Positions 12,102-23,799 of a DNA stretch of 64,000 nucleotides are shown piece by piece. The stretch is taken from positions 309,752,486 to 309,816,485 of the forward strand of contig CM077665.1 in assembly GCA_039707655.1 (NCBI GenBank). The letters are read 5' to 3'. Numbering within the stretch: the first letter of the stretch is position 1; the number at the start of each line of letters is the position of its first letter. The notes under the pieces were generated by a model. That model saw only the letters and a program-made list of their open reading frames with translations. It did not search any database and was not told the origin of the DNA. Both the position numbers and the translations under genes were made by a program. The DNA is from Elymus sibiricus. Lineage: Eukaryota > Streptophyta > Magnoliopsida > Poales > Poaceae.

Positions 12102-12347
12102 GTCTTGTGCCCAGCCAGGGCCCCCCCTCCGGTGGTTCTTGGCTCCAGTATTTTTTATTTATTGTAAAATAAATCTCCAAAAAGTTTCGTCCAGTTCCGA
12201 GAACTTTTATTTCTGCACAAAAACAACACCATGGTAGTTCTGCTGAAAACAGCGTCAGTCCGGGTTAGTTTCATTCAAATCATGCAAATTAGAGTCCAAA
12301 ACAAGGGCAAAAGTGTGAGGAAAAGTAGATACGATGGAGACGTATCA
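12102..12347 (-). repeat. LTR segment of Athila-type element C (terminal part)
   Basis: On the minus strand this begins TGATACGTCTCC at 12347 and joins 911 leftward after removal of the Tekay insertion and one CTGGT copy. The next bases to the right (GTGCA, 12348-12352) should be the target duplication of element C in element A; the partner copy would be left of the window. Confidence 0.75.
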
Positions 12348-14017
12348 GTGCACAACTAAATTATGCTACTACTGAAAAGGAATTTTTAGCAGTTGTGCTT
12401 GCTTGTGATAAATTTAGATCCTACATTGTCGATTCCAAAGTTATTGTTCACATCGATCATGCTGCTATAAAATATCTTATGGAAAAGAAAGATGCTAAAC
12501 CTAGACTCATTAGGTGGGTTCTCTTGCTTCAAGAATTTGATTTACATATCACTGATAGGAAAGGAGCTGAGAACCACGTAGCTGATAACTTGTCTAGGTT
12601 AGAAAATATTCTTGATGACCCACTACCTATTGATGATAGTTTTCCTGATGAACAGTTAGCTGCAATAAATGTTTCTCAAAATACTCCTTGGTATGCTGAT
12701 TATGCTAACTACATTGTTGCTAAATATATACCACCTAGTTTCACATACCAGCAAAAGAAAAAATTCCTCTATGATTTAAGACATTACTTTTGGGATGACC
12801 CACATCTTTATAAAGAAGGAATAGATTGTATTATTAGATGTTGTGTACCTGAGCATGAACAGGAACAAATCCTACGGAAATGTCATTCCGAAGCCTATGG
12901 AGGACATCATGCGGGAGATAGAATTGCTCACAAGGTATTGCAATCTGGTTTTTATTTGCCTACAATCTTCAAGGATGCCCGTAAGTTTGTCTTGTCTTGT
13001 GATGAATGTCAACGAATTGGTAATATCGGTAAGCGTCAGGAAATGCCTATGAATTATTCACTTGTTGTTGAACCATTTGATGTTTGGGGTTTTGATTATA
13101 TGGGGCCTTTTCCTTCCTCTAATGGGTACACTCATATCTTGGTTGCTGTTGATTATGTTACTAAGTGGGAAGAAGATATTCCAACTATTAGTGATGATCA
13201 TAACACTTCCATTAAAATGCTTAAAGAAGTTATCTTCCCGAGGTTTGGAGTCCCTAGATATTTAATGACTGATGGTGGTTCACACTTTATCCATGGTGCT
13301 TTTCATAAGATGCTTGCTAAATATGATGTTAACCATAGAATTGCATCACCCTATCATCCTCAATCTAGTGGTCAAGTTGAACTTAGCAGTAGAGAAATAA
13401 AATTAATATTACAAAAAACTGTCAATAGGTCTCGAAAGAATTGGTCTAAGAAACTAGATGATGCACTTTGGGCCTACAGAACAGCTTATAAAAATCATAT
13501 GGGTATGTCTCCATACAAAATGGTATATGGAAAAGCTTGTCATTTGCCTCTAGAGTTAGAACATAAAGCATTTTGGGCAATTAAAGAACTCAATTATGAT
13601 TTCAAACTTGCCGGTGAGAAGAGGTTATTTGATATTAGCTCACTAGATGAATGGAGAACCCAAGCTTATGAAAATGCCAAACTATTCAAAGAAAAAGTTA
13701 AAAGATGGCATGACAAAAGAATCCAAAAGCGGGAATTCAAAGTTGGAGAATATGTTCATTTGTACAACTCTCGTTTCAGTTTTTTTGCAGCAAAGCTTCT
13801 TTCCAAATGGGAAGGACCATATATTATCGAAGAGATTTATCGTTCTGGAGCTATCAAGATTAATAATGCCGAAGGTACTAACCCGAAGGTGGTCAATGGA
13901 CAAAGAATTAAACACTATATCTCAGGTACGTCTATTAATGTTGAAAGCAATGTTATTCAAACCATGACACCGGAGGAACACATAAAAGAAACCTTCCGGA
14001 ACACTCCAGAGTTCTGA
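12348..14017 (+). pseudogene. Athila pol fragment (copy 1): RNase H C-terminus plus integrase
   Basis: An open frame runs from the element C insertion point to TGA at 14015-14017. It begins inside RNase H (residues around [11 protein letters not shown] and the [16 protein letters not shown] region) and continues through a complete-looking integrase. HHCC zinc-binding residues lie around 12880-13020. The D-D-E residues lie in the [15 protein letters not shown] and GQVEL contexts, and a C-terminal GPY-type segment follows. Compared with copy 2 this copy has no internal stops. It is a fragment only because its 5' part is separated by the nested insertions. Athila lineage is likely from its close match to copy 2, which carries RT. 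Confidence 0.85.
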
Positions 14018-16462
14018 AAAAGAGGAGGTACGTGATACGGTAAGTAAACGGACTCCAAAAAATCCGCAAAAATATTTTCTGTCAGTTTTGGAATATTAGA
14101 AAAATTAGGAAAATAAGAAATAAACAGGAAAGCAACCGAGGTGAGCACGATAGACCAGGGCACGCCAGGCGCGCCCTGGTAGGTTGTGCCCACCTCGGAC
14201 ACCTTCCCGACTCGTTTTCCTTCCTTATTCTTGCTTCCCAAGATAAAAAATTCTTTATATACACTCCCGATTGTTTTGACCACTGCATCACAGAAAAATT
14301 ATATGTTCTTGTTTCATGTTGTTTTCTTGTCAGATCTAGATCTCCATGGCTCCACTAAGCTCCTCCAAGGACAAGTTCTTAGAGAAGGTCATCAACCCGT
14401 ACTTGCCGGAGGTGATGAAGCACCCTCAAACCATTAAGATGCATGAGGGGGTGCTCCACATCCGAGATGTTCAAGGACCCAAGAGGACGGGAAGCATGGA
14501 GGCTAGGCTCGAGGAGGTGGAACAAGACATCTTTAAGTGCCCAAGGATGGTGGAGCGTGGACTTAGTGCCAATCACTCCATGATCACGGAATTCACCCGT
14601 GATCAGATGGTGGATGGCCGGTCTATGAAGGACATCGTCTTCACCTTCAACGAGCAAATCAATTTTCTGTAAAGTCAAATCTATGATCTTCAAAACCAAG
14701 TTTTTGAGTATGAAGCAAGATTTAAAGGTATGAGTTTAGCTGCCAGTTGCACGACTCGGGGACTCGTGCATCAACTTTTGATGGTGAGCCCTTGCCCTGG
14801 AAGCTGGAGGACAAACCTACCACTTCATCACCACCACCTTCATCATCTTCACCACCAAAGGAGACTTGAGTACACGGGTATGGGCACTCCCCTTGGCTTG
14901 AGCCAAGCTTGGGGGAGATGCCCCGGTATCGTATCACCATCACTTTTATTTACCTTTACCCATTCTAGTTCGATCCTTAGTTCTTTCATAATTTAGTTGA
15001 ATAAAAGTTTAGTGTGATCAATTTTCGAGTGCTAGTTTCGTGATCTATCTATCTATGTAATCGAGTGAGAGTTATATAATAAAATTTAGTTTGAGATTTT
15101 GCTTCTTTACTTTCTTGTTGCAATCAAAATAAAAATAAAATAAATGAAAAAGATCATATGCTAATCTTATGCTAAGTAATGACATCACATAAGGAAAAGT
15201 ATAAGTGGTAAAATTTATTGGAGTTTGACAAACATAGCATTGGTCAATGATGCAATTCATGAAAGAATTAATAAGGGAAGAGAAGATTCACATGCAAATA
15301 CACAATCTTGGACATCTTTTATGATTGTGAGCCCCCATTAAATATTATATGCCAAAATTGTTGACGTTGGACAAGGAAGACAATGTAATGATTTATGTTT
15401 GTTCATATTCACATAGAAGTTATATTGTCATAGATCCTTCAACATGTGGTGCTTGCTCAATATCTTTGCGAGCCAAAAATTCCGCACTAAGTAGAGATAC
15501 TACTTGTGCATCCAAAAACCCTAAACCCAAACTCATGTTTTGAGAGTCCACCATACCTACCTATGGATCGAGTAAGATCCTTCAAGTAAGTTGTCATCGG
15601 TACAACAAGGCAATAAAAATTGCGTCTAAATGTGTTTGATCAATTAGTGTAAGAGAAACTTGAGCGTTGTATGAACTTATGGTGGCAAAGTAATAAAAGC
15701 GATGGACTGCATAATAAAGGTTGCTACCATAGGGGGAAATATAACGTGACGTTATTTTACATTAAGGGATTTGGCATACAAACCAAAAAGCGCATGACAA
15801 CCTCTACTTCCCTCTGTGAAGGGCCTATCTTTTATTTTTATGTATTTACTTTTATGCAAGAGTCAAAGTATTCTTCCCTATTCCTTTTTACTTTTCTTTT
15901 TGCAAGCATTATGTGGTGAGGAAAGATCTAGGCACATATATCCAGTTGGATATGAGTGAGCATGAGTTATTATTGTTGACATCACCCTTGAGGTGAATGC
16001 GTTGGGAGGCGAACCTATAAGCCCCTATCTTTCTATGTGTCCGGTTGAAACTTTTTGCTCATGGGTATGCTGTGAGTGTTAGCAATCATAGAAGACTAAA
16101 TGATGGTTGAGTATGTGGACTTGCCAAAAGGCTCCGACACAAGACCCTTCCTAAAAATATGATGAATTGTAGTTGCAAAGTTGACTGAGAACATAGTTTC
16201 TTGGTTTTCAATAAGGTTTATGCTTTATACTTCTATGTTGTGATGAATTGTTACTTGTTCATGAGAAGTTATATGATGAAGTTATATAATAAAAGCTATA
16301 TGAATAAGTTCTATGATAAAGTTTGTTGCTGCTTTGATAATAAGCATGATGCTACTTTTTCCGTATTTTGTTTTTATCGACACCTCTCTCTCAAACCATG
16401 TGGACATGTTTTTCGATGTCGGCTTTCGCTTGAGGACAAGCGAGGTCAAAGCTTGGGGGAGT
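14018..16462 (+). other. Athila element A 3' non-coding region, copy 1, with purine tract
   Basis: About 2.4 kb between integrase and LTR 1. It contains one small ORF (separate entry) and otherwise AT-rich non-coding DNA. The purine tract GCTTGGGGGAGT lies at 16451-16462, immediately before the TGATACC start of LTR 1. An earlier purine tract of the same form occurs near 14908. Confidence 0.75.
14346..14672 (+). CDS. Athila 3' ORF (108 codons), prematurely stopped
   Basis: ATG at 14346 (MAPLSSSKDKFLEKV start), TAA at 14670-14672. The predicted protein is charged and probably helical, with heptad-like spacing near RLEEVEQDI. Beyond the TAA the same frame continues with a helical segment (SQIYDLQNQVFEYEARFKG), so the stop looks like a nonsense change in a longer coiled-coil protein. 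Athila elements carry an extra ORF between pol and the 3' LTR; this ORF fits that position but I see no signal peptide or membrane segment. The whole ORF is deleted in copy 2. Confidence 0.5.
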   Translation: MAPLSSSKDKFLEKVINPYLPEVMKHPQTIKMHEGVLHIRDVQGPKRTGSMEARLEEVEQDIFKCPRMVERGLSANHSMITEFTRDQMVDGRSMKDIVFTFNEQINFL

Positions 16463-17979
16463 TGATACCTCCATTTTGCATCGTGATTTCCTACTGTTAT
16501 TTATAATGTTTTTTATGCATAATAATGCTTTAGGGAGTGATTCTAATGCCTTTTCTCTCATAATATGCTAAGTTTACACAAAGAGGGAGAATGCCGACAG
16601 CTGGAATTCTGGACCTGAAAAAGCATATCAGAGATACCTATTCTGCACATCTCCAAATAAGCTGAAACTTCACGGAGAATTATTTTGGAATATATGTAAA
16701 ATACTGGAACACATAACTACCGTAGGGGGGCACCTGGGGAGCACAAGACACTAGGGCGCGCCAGGCCCCCAAGCGCGCCCTGGTGGGTTGTGCTCAGCCC
16801 AGCCCACCTCCAGTGCCCATCTTCTAGTACTTAAGGTCTTTTGACCTAGGAAAAATAAGGAGAGGACTTTCGGGATGGAACGCCGCCGTCTCGAGGCGGA
16901 ACTTGGGCAGGAGCACTTTTGCCCTCCGGCGGAGCGATTCCGCCGGGGGAACTTCCCTCCCGGCGGGGGAAATCGAAGCCATCGTCATCACCAACACCCC
17001 TCTCATCTTTGGGAGCCCAATCTTTATCAACATCTTCAATAGAACCATCTCCTCTCAAACCGTAGTTCATCTCTTGTGTTCAATCTTTGTACCGGAACCT
17101 CAGATTGGTACCTGTGGGTGACTAGTAGTGTTGATTACATCTTGTAGTTGATTACTATATGGTTTATTTGGTGGAAGATTATATGTTCAGATCTATTATG
17201 CTATTCAATACCCCTCTAATCTTGAGCATGAATATTATTTGTGAGTAGTTACCTTTGTTCTTGAGGTCACGGGAGAAGTGATGTTGCAAGTAATCATATG
17301 AATTTGATGTGTGTTCGATATTTTGATGATATGTATGTTGTGATTCCCTTAGTGGTGTCATGTGAATGTCGAGTACATGACACTTCACCATCCTTGGGCC
17401 TAAGGGATTGCATTGTGGAGTAGTTATTATATGATGGGTTGCTAGAGTGACAGAAGCTTAAACCCTAGTTTATGCGCTACTTTGTAAGGGGCTGATTTGG
17501 ATCCAAACGTTTAATGCTATGGTTAGATTTTATCTTAATACTTTTCTCGTAGTTGCGGATGCTTGCGAGGGGGTTAATCATAAGTGGGAGGTTTGTTCAA
17601 GTAAGAACAGCACCCGAGAACCGGTCCACCCACATATCAAATTATCAAAGTAGCGAACGCGAAACAAACCAATATGATAAAAGTGACTAGAAGAAATTCC
17701 CGTGTACCCTCAAGAACACTTTGCCTATTATAAGAGACTGTTCTGGCCTGTCCTTTGCCACAAAAGGATTCGTCTACCATGCTGCAATTTATTTACCGTT
17801 ACCGTTACTTACTCGTTACCAATTATCTTGCTATCAAACTATTTGTTACCTACAATTTCAGTGCTTGCAGAAATTACCTTGCCGAAAACCGCTTGTCATT
17901 TCCATCTGCTCCTTGTTGGGTTTGACACTCTTACTTATCGAAAGGACTACGATTGACCCCCTATAATTGTGGGTCATCA
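16463..17979 (+). repeat. LTR 1 of Athila element A (shared between the two copies)
   Basis: TGATACCTCCATTTTGCATC...GGGTCATCA, 1517 bp. It is preceded by a purine tract and followed by a primer-binding site, so it serves as the 3' LTR of copy 1 and the 5' LTR of copy 2. It aligns over its full length with LTR 2 with scattered differences. Confidence 0.9.
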
Positions 17980-17990
17980 AGACTCTTTTC

Positions 17991-18009
17991 TGGCACTGTT
18001 GCCGAGGAG
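17991..18009 (+). other. Athila primer-binding site
   Basis: TGGCACTGTTGCCGAGGAG, 11 bases after LTR 1. It is close to the TGGCGCCGTTGCCGGGGAG-type site typical of Athila elements (reported as tRNA-Asp complementary), with two changes early in the site. Confidence 0.8.
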
Positions 18010-18085
18010 TGAAGCGCTCTTGGTAAGTGAAAATCGGTAAGGAAAAACTTATACTACGTGCTGAAATTTATTGCCACTTGCTACT

Positions 18086-19198
18086 ATGGAAAACAATCCT
18101 TTGAGGGGTTTGTTCGGAGTATCTTCACCTCGACCGGAACCACAATTAGTTGCCCCTCAACCTACTGCACCTACTGAAAATATTGGTTATGAAATTCCTT
18201 CGGGTATGGAAGAACAACTGCTAGCTAATCCATATGCAGGAGACGGAACTGAACATCCTGATATTCATCTAATACATGTGGATGAAGTTTGTGGATTATT
18301 TAAGCTTAAAGGTTTATCCGGAGATGAATTTAAGAAGAAGGTTTTCCCTTTATCTTTGAAAGGAAAATCATTGACATGGTATATGCTATGTGATGATATT
18401 GGATCATGGAACTGGAATCGATTGCAATTAGAATTCCACCAAAAGTTTTATCCTATGCATCTAGTTCATCGTGATCGGAATTATATATATAATTTTTGGC
18501 CTTGTGAAGGAGAAAGCATCGCTCTAGCTTGGGGGAGGCTTAAGTCAATGTTATATTCATGCCCCAATCATGAGCTCCCGAGAGAAATTATTATTCAGAA
18601 CTTTTATGCTCGGCTTTCTAATAATGATCGATCCATGCTCGATACTTCTTGTACTGGTTCTTTTATGAAGAAGACTATTGAATTCAAGTAGGATCTCTTA
18701 GAAAGAATTAAACGCAACTCTGAAGATTGGGAACTCGACGAAGAAAATGAGTAAGGTATTAAGCTTGAGTTTGATTGTGTTAAATCTTTTATGAATACTG
18801 ATGCTTTTCACAAGTTTAGCACTAAATATGGACTTGACTCTGAGATAGTAGTCTCTTTCTATGAATCATTTGCTACTCATGTTGATCTCCCTAAGGAGAA
18901 GTGGTTTAAATATCATCCCCCTATTAAAGAAGAAATTGAAGAACCGGTAAGAGTTAAGGATGAAACCATCATTTACAATGTTGATCCAGTTGTGCCTACT
19001 GCTTGTAATGAAAAACCACCTTTCCCTGTTAGGATAAAGGAACATGCTAAGGTATCAGCTGTGGTTTGCAAAAGTAATATTAAAGCACCTAAGCCCTCTG
19101 AAAAAGTTAAAGTAGAACCTAGTGTTGCTATGGTTAAAGATCTCTTGGTAGAAAATATTGATCGGCATGTTATTTACTTCTGTGATGAAGCTGCTTGA
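18086..19198 (+). pseudogene. Athila gag, stop-interrupted
   Basis: The likely start is ATG at 18086 (MENNPLRGLFG), because the upstream in-frame codon is TTG. The retrotransposon gag domain runs from about 18200 to 18690 (region with LKGKSLTWYMLC and FHQKFYP). A TAG at 18689-18691 and a TAA near 18752 break the frame. A second open piece (18791-19198) carries the basic/proline linker before protease. No CCHC knuckle is visible. Capsid function would be lost. Confidence 0.8.
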
Positions 19199-19237
19199 AT
19201 TGCCAAACCTGGTGAAAAAGATAAACATAGACCCGTA

Positions 19238-19447
19238 GTGGGCATGCCTATTGTCTCAGTCAAAATTGGAGATCATTGCTATCATGGTTTATGTGATATG
19301 GGTGCTAGTGTGAGTGCTATTCCTTTTACCTTATACCAAGAAATTATGAATGATATAGCACCTGCTGAAATAGAAGACATATATGTTACTATTAAACTTG
19401 CTAATAGAGACACCATCACACCACTTGGGATTGTTAGAGATGTTTAA
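19238..19447 (+). pseudogene. Athila protease domain fragment
   Basis: Contains LCDMGASVSAIP, the D-x-G-A-S aspartic-protease active-site pattern seen in Athila-type elements. A TAA at 19445-19447 ends the frame. It is separated from gag by a TGA near 19196 and from RT by further stops. Confidence 0.75.
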
Positions 19448-22301
19448 GTCTTTTGTGGGAAAATAAAATATCCTACTGATTTTCTAGTTCTTGGTTCCCC
19501 ACAAGATGACTTTTGTCCCATTATCATTGGTAGACCTTTCTTGAAAACTGTTAATGCTAAGATAGAAAAAGATGACTAAGTCTTGTGTTTGAATTAAAAC
19601 AATTGCCTGACACTTTGAAGTATGCTTATCTTGATGAGAAAAAGATATATCCTGTTATTATTAGTACTAACCTTTCAGAACATGAAGAATAAAGATTATT
19701 AAAAATTCTGAGGAAGCACCGGGCTGCTATTGGATACACTCTTGATGATCTTAAGGGCATTAGTCCCACTCTATGTCAGCACAAGATTAATATGGAACCT
19801 GATGCCAAACCCGTTGTTGATCACCAACGACGATTGAATCCTAAGATGAAAGAAGTGGTAAGAACTGAAATATTAAAGCTTCTGGAAGAAGGTATAATCT
19901 ATCCCATAGCTGATAGTAGATGGGTAAGTCCCGTTCATTGTGTCCCTAAGAAGGGAGGTATTACTGTTGTTCCTAATGATAAAAATGAACTCATTTCCAC
20001 AGAGAATTGTCACTGGCTATAGAATGGTAATTGATTTTAGAAAATTAAATAAAGCTACAAGGAAAGATCATTACCCTCTGCCTTTCATTGATCAAAAGTT
20101 AGAAAGATTATCTAAGCACACACATTTTTGTTTTCTGGATGGATATTCTGGTTTCTCTCAAATACGTGTATCACAATCTAATCAAGAGAAAACCACCTTT
20201 ACTTGTCCTTTTGGAACCTATGCTTATAGACGTATGCCTTTTGGTTTATGCAATGCACCTGCTACCTTTAAAAAATGTATGACTGCTATATTCTCTTATT
20301 TTTGTGAAAATATTGTGGAGGTTTTCATGGATGGTTTCTCCGTTTACGGAACTTCTTTTGATGATTGCTTAAGCAACCTTGATCGAGTTTTGCAGAGATG
20401 TGAACAAACTAATCTCATCTTGAATTGGGATAAGTGCCACTTTATGGTTAATGAAGGTATTGTCTTGGGGCATAAAATATCTGAACGAGGTATTGAGGTG
20501 GATAAAGCCAAAGTTGATGCAATTGAGAAAATGCCATGTCCTAAAGATATTAAAGGTATTCGGAGTTTCCTTGGTCATGCTGGTTTCTATAGGAGGTTCA
20601 TTAAAGACTTCTCTAAAATTTCTAGGCCTCTTACTAATCTTTTACAAAAGGATATTCCATTTGTTTTTGATGATGATTGTGTAGAAGCCTTTGAAACACT
20701 CAAGAAAGCATTAACTTCTACACCTATCGTTCAACCACCTGATTGGAACTTGCCTTTTGAAACTATGTGCGATGCTAGTGATTATGATGTTGGTGCTGTT
20801 CTAGGACAAAGAGTTAATAAGAAATTAAATGTTATCCATTATGCTAGCAAAACTCTAGACAGTGCACAACGAAATTATGCTACGACTGAAAAGGAATTTT
20901 TAGCAATTGTGTTTGCTTGTGATAAATTTAGATCCTACATTGTCGATTCCAAAGTTATTGTTCACACCGATCATGCTGCTATAAAATACATTATGGAAAA
21001 GAAAGATGCTAAACCTAGACTCATTAGGTGGGTTCTCTTGCTTCAACAATTTGATTTATAGATCATTGATAGGAAAGGAGCTGAGAACCCCATAGTTGAT
21101 AACTTGTCTAGGTTAGAAAATATTCTTGATGGCCCACTACCTATTGATGATAGTTTTCCTGATGAATAGTTAGCTGCAATACATGTTTCTCAAAATACAC
21201 CTTGGTATGCTGATTATGCTAACTACATTGTTGCTAAATATATACCACCTGGTTTCACATACCAGCAAAAGAAAAAATTCTTCTATGATTTAAGAAATTA
21301 CTTTTGGGATGACCCACATCTTTATAAAGAAGGGGTAGATGGTATTATTAGACGTTGTGTGCCTGAGCATGAACAGGAACAAATCCTACGGAAATGTCAT
21401 TCCGAAGCCTATGGAGGACATCATGCGGGAGATATAACTGCTCACAAGGTATTGCAATCTGGTTTTATTGGCCTACTCTCTTCAAGGATGCCCGTAAGTT
21501 TGTCTTGTCTTGTGATGAATGTCAAAGAATTGGTAATATAGGTAAGCGTCAGGAAATGCCTATGAATTATTCACTTGTTGAACCATTTGATGTTTGGGGT
21601 TTTGATTATATGGGGTCTTTTCCTTCCTCTAATGGGTACACTCATATCTTGGTTGTTGTTGATTATGTTACTAAGTGGGTAGAAGCTATTCCAACTAGTA
21701 GTGCTGATCATAACACTTCCATTAAAATGCTTAAAGAAGTTATCTTCCCGAGGTTTGGAGTCCCTAGATATTTAATGACTGATGGTGGTTCACACTTTAT
21801 CCATGGTGCTTTCCGTAAGATGCTTGCTAAATATGATGTTAACCATAGAATTGCATCACCCTATCATCCTCAATCTAGTGACCAAGTTGAACTTAGAAAT
21901 CGAGAAATAAAATTAATATTACAAAAAAATGTCAATAGGTCTCGAAAGAATTGGTCTAAGAAACTAGATGATGCACTTTGGGCCTATAGAACAGCTTATA
22001 AAAATCCTATGGTTATGTCTCCATACAAAATGGTATATGAAAAAGCTTGTCATTTGCCTCTAGAGTTAGAACATAAAGCATTTTGGGCAATTAAAGAACT
22101 CAATTATGATTTCAAACTTGCCGGTGAGAAGAGGTTATTTGATATTAGCTCACTAGATGAATGGAGAACCCAAGCTTATGAAAATGCCAAACTATTCAAA
22201 GAAAAAGTAAAAAGATGGCATGACAAAAGAATCCAAAAGCGGGAATTCAAAGTTGGAGAATATGTTCTTTTGTACAACTCCCGTTTCAGATTTTTTGCAG
22301 G
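19448..22301 (+). pseudogene. Athila pol copy 2 (RT-RH-INT), multiple stops and frameshifts
   Basis: The N-terminal RT part (19792-20022) shifts frame near 19990-20020 into a long RT-RNase H frame (to 21061). RT has [11 protein letters not shown] and ends its catalytic box as FMDG instead of FMDD, so the second catalytic Asp is lost. TAG codons at 21059 and near 21167, and a frameshift near 21465, break RNase H to integrase. Integrase core residues are still visible ([18 protein letters not shown]). The frame is then interrupted at 22301 by the Tat-like element and resumes at 28107. Clearly non-functional. Confidence 0.88.
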
Positions 22302-23176
22302 TGTCGGCGTCCTAGGAACGGGGGTACCCAGAACTGCCAGCCTGTGACCCAGGGTGTGGCCCACTACAGAGACTCGGTACGGCCCAACACGGCGTAACTC
22401 AAAACAAGGCCCTCGCGAGAGCCCCGCGCTCACGAGGGAGATGGCGCCGAGGCCTCCAGAGAGAAGGGGCCTCCCCAGGCCCCCTCCTAAGAGGCGGAGA
22501 TCTCTATGCAATGCTCGGCCTCGGGAGGTCAAGGATGACGCAAGGTGGGCTAGGCGGGCACCAGCGCGCCAGAGGAGACAGTTTCCCCTTTGGTGCAAAG
22601 GAGGCAGGGGCGCGCGCAGGTTCCCAAGGCGTCCCCCCCCCCCCCAAAGGTTTCCACACCGATGCAACGAGACCAAGACCACGAGCCCATCAGGACGGAC
22701 GTCATCACCGAGCCCACCTCTGCACCACCATCGGCTACTTTGCAGGCGAAGACCACCTTTCGTCAGGATAAGACGTACTCCTTGTCCCCCTTCGAATTTG
22801 GCCGTTGTGGGATCCCTTCCCGCCATTGCGATAAGGGAAGAGGACCTGGGTCGCTATAAATAGAGGCTAGGCTGCTCCGTAGAGGTCGAGGAGGAAACAG
22901 ACCACCCGAGCGCCCTCGCGAGGCAACTCACCGTTGTACTAGTTCGTCCACAAACCTCCTCGTGAGGCAATCCACCAAAAGCAGGAGTAGGGTTTTACGC
23001 TTCGCAGCGGCCCGAACCTGGGTAAATCCTCGTGTGCTAATCTCCTTCCTCGCCATCGAGCGAGTTTGTCGAGCTAGGCTATCGGGCTGTGAGCTTGGGA
23101 CCGAAGCTTGTGGGGATCTTCGCACACGCCCCTGAGTTCGAACCTCTTTGGGTTTTGCGGAGCCCGAAATTCGACA
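22302..23176 (+). repeat. Tat-like 5' LTR
   Basis: Starts TGTCGGCGTCCTAGG and ends CCGAAATTCGACA. It has a C14 tract near 22627-22640 that is shorter in the 3' copy. A TATA-like box (GCTATAAATAGAGG) near 22852-22866 is a plausible core promoter of the element. Confidence 0.9.
22852..22866 (+). promoter_or_regulatory. TATA-like box of the Tat-like LTR promoter
   Basis: CTATAAATAG lies in the 5' LTR about 310 bp before the primer site, and the same sequence lies near 27780 in the 3' LTR. Position and consensus fit an LTR promoter; no transcript start is known. Confidence 0.55.
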
Positions 23177-23197
23177 TTTGGCGTGCCAGGTAGGGGG
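23177..23197 (+). other. Primer-binding site, Tat-like element
   Basis: TTTGGCGTGCCAGGTAGGGG starts directly after the 5' LTR. Similar TTGGCGCGCC-type sites are seen in the minus-strand Tat-like fragment at 45190-45209. Confidence 0.7.
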
Positions 23198-23247
23198 CGT
23201 GTCGGAGTCTTCAGCAAGCTTCGCTTCTTCTTTGCTCCGTCGTGTCG

Positions 23248-23799
23248 ATGGCCGACGCCCAACAAGCCTCCTTCGGCCCCAGTGGATCCACCTTCACCAA
23301 CCTCGCCACTGCCGCCCAGGACGCACGCCCAGGCAGCTCGGTGTTGGGCGGTCGTTACCAGGCCACCAGCGTCGTCTCCACCACCGTCGCTGCTCGTGCC
23401 GGCCAGGCGCGCGGCGGGCGAGCGGCGCCCACGGGACCGACATCGCCATGTACCCACGTGGGAGACCTCAACGCGCATGACGCGCTGCTGATGGCGAGTG
23501 AGATGCTTCGTCATCGCCCGACGCACGGGGGCTTCGATGCCTGGGCCGACCACATCGCCGAGTTGGTCACCGTCGCGAGGAAGGCCTGGGTTCCGCACCC
23601 CCCCTTCTCGACAACCGACGCTGGGCGCCGGGGGCTCGCTCGCCGTGCCTCTCACCTCATCTGCAGACGGCGTGCCCGCCCCGTGCTCGGGCGAGACCGG
23701 GCAGGGCCCGCCGCACGCCGTGCTCCTTCTCCTCCGGATCCCGGTGACTCGCTTCGGGGCGCCGTCCGGCCCTGCCAGTGGTGCCTTCGAAAGAGGTGA
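23248..23799 (+). CDS. Gag-like ORF of the Tat-like non-autonomous element
   Basis: The first ATG is at 23248 (MADAQQASFGPSG); the in-frame codon at 23242 is GTG. It encodes about 183 residues rich in Ala, Arg and Thr. The position just after the primer site, and the segment ALLMASEMLRHRP, fit the N-terminal part of a Tat-type gag. The C-terminal third turns Arg/Pro-rich and looks frame-shifted, since another frame stays open alongside. No capsid or zinc-knuckle motif is visible. It is probably a decayed gag N-terminus retained for RNA packaging or by chance. Confidence 0.4.
   Translation: MADAQQASFGPSGSTFTNLATAAQDARPGSSVLGGRYQATSVVSTTVAARAGQARGGRAAPTGPTSPCTHVGDLNAHDALLMASEMLRHRPTHGGFDAWADHIAELVTVARKAWVPHPPFSTTDAGRRGLARRASHLICRRRARPVLGRDRAGPAARRAPSPPDPGDSLRGAVRPCQWCLRKR

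Noticed and set aside
22176..22863. Long ORFs on both strands over the Tat-like LTR
   Set aside because: They cross the boundary between Athila integrase and the Tat-like LTR and recur in both LTRs; this is a composition effect.
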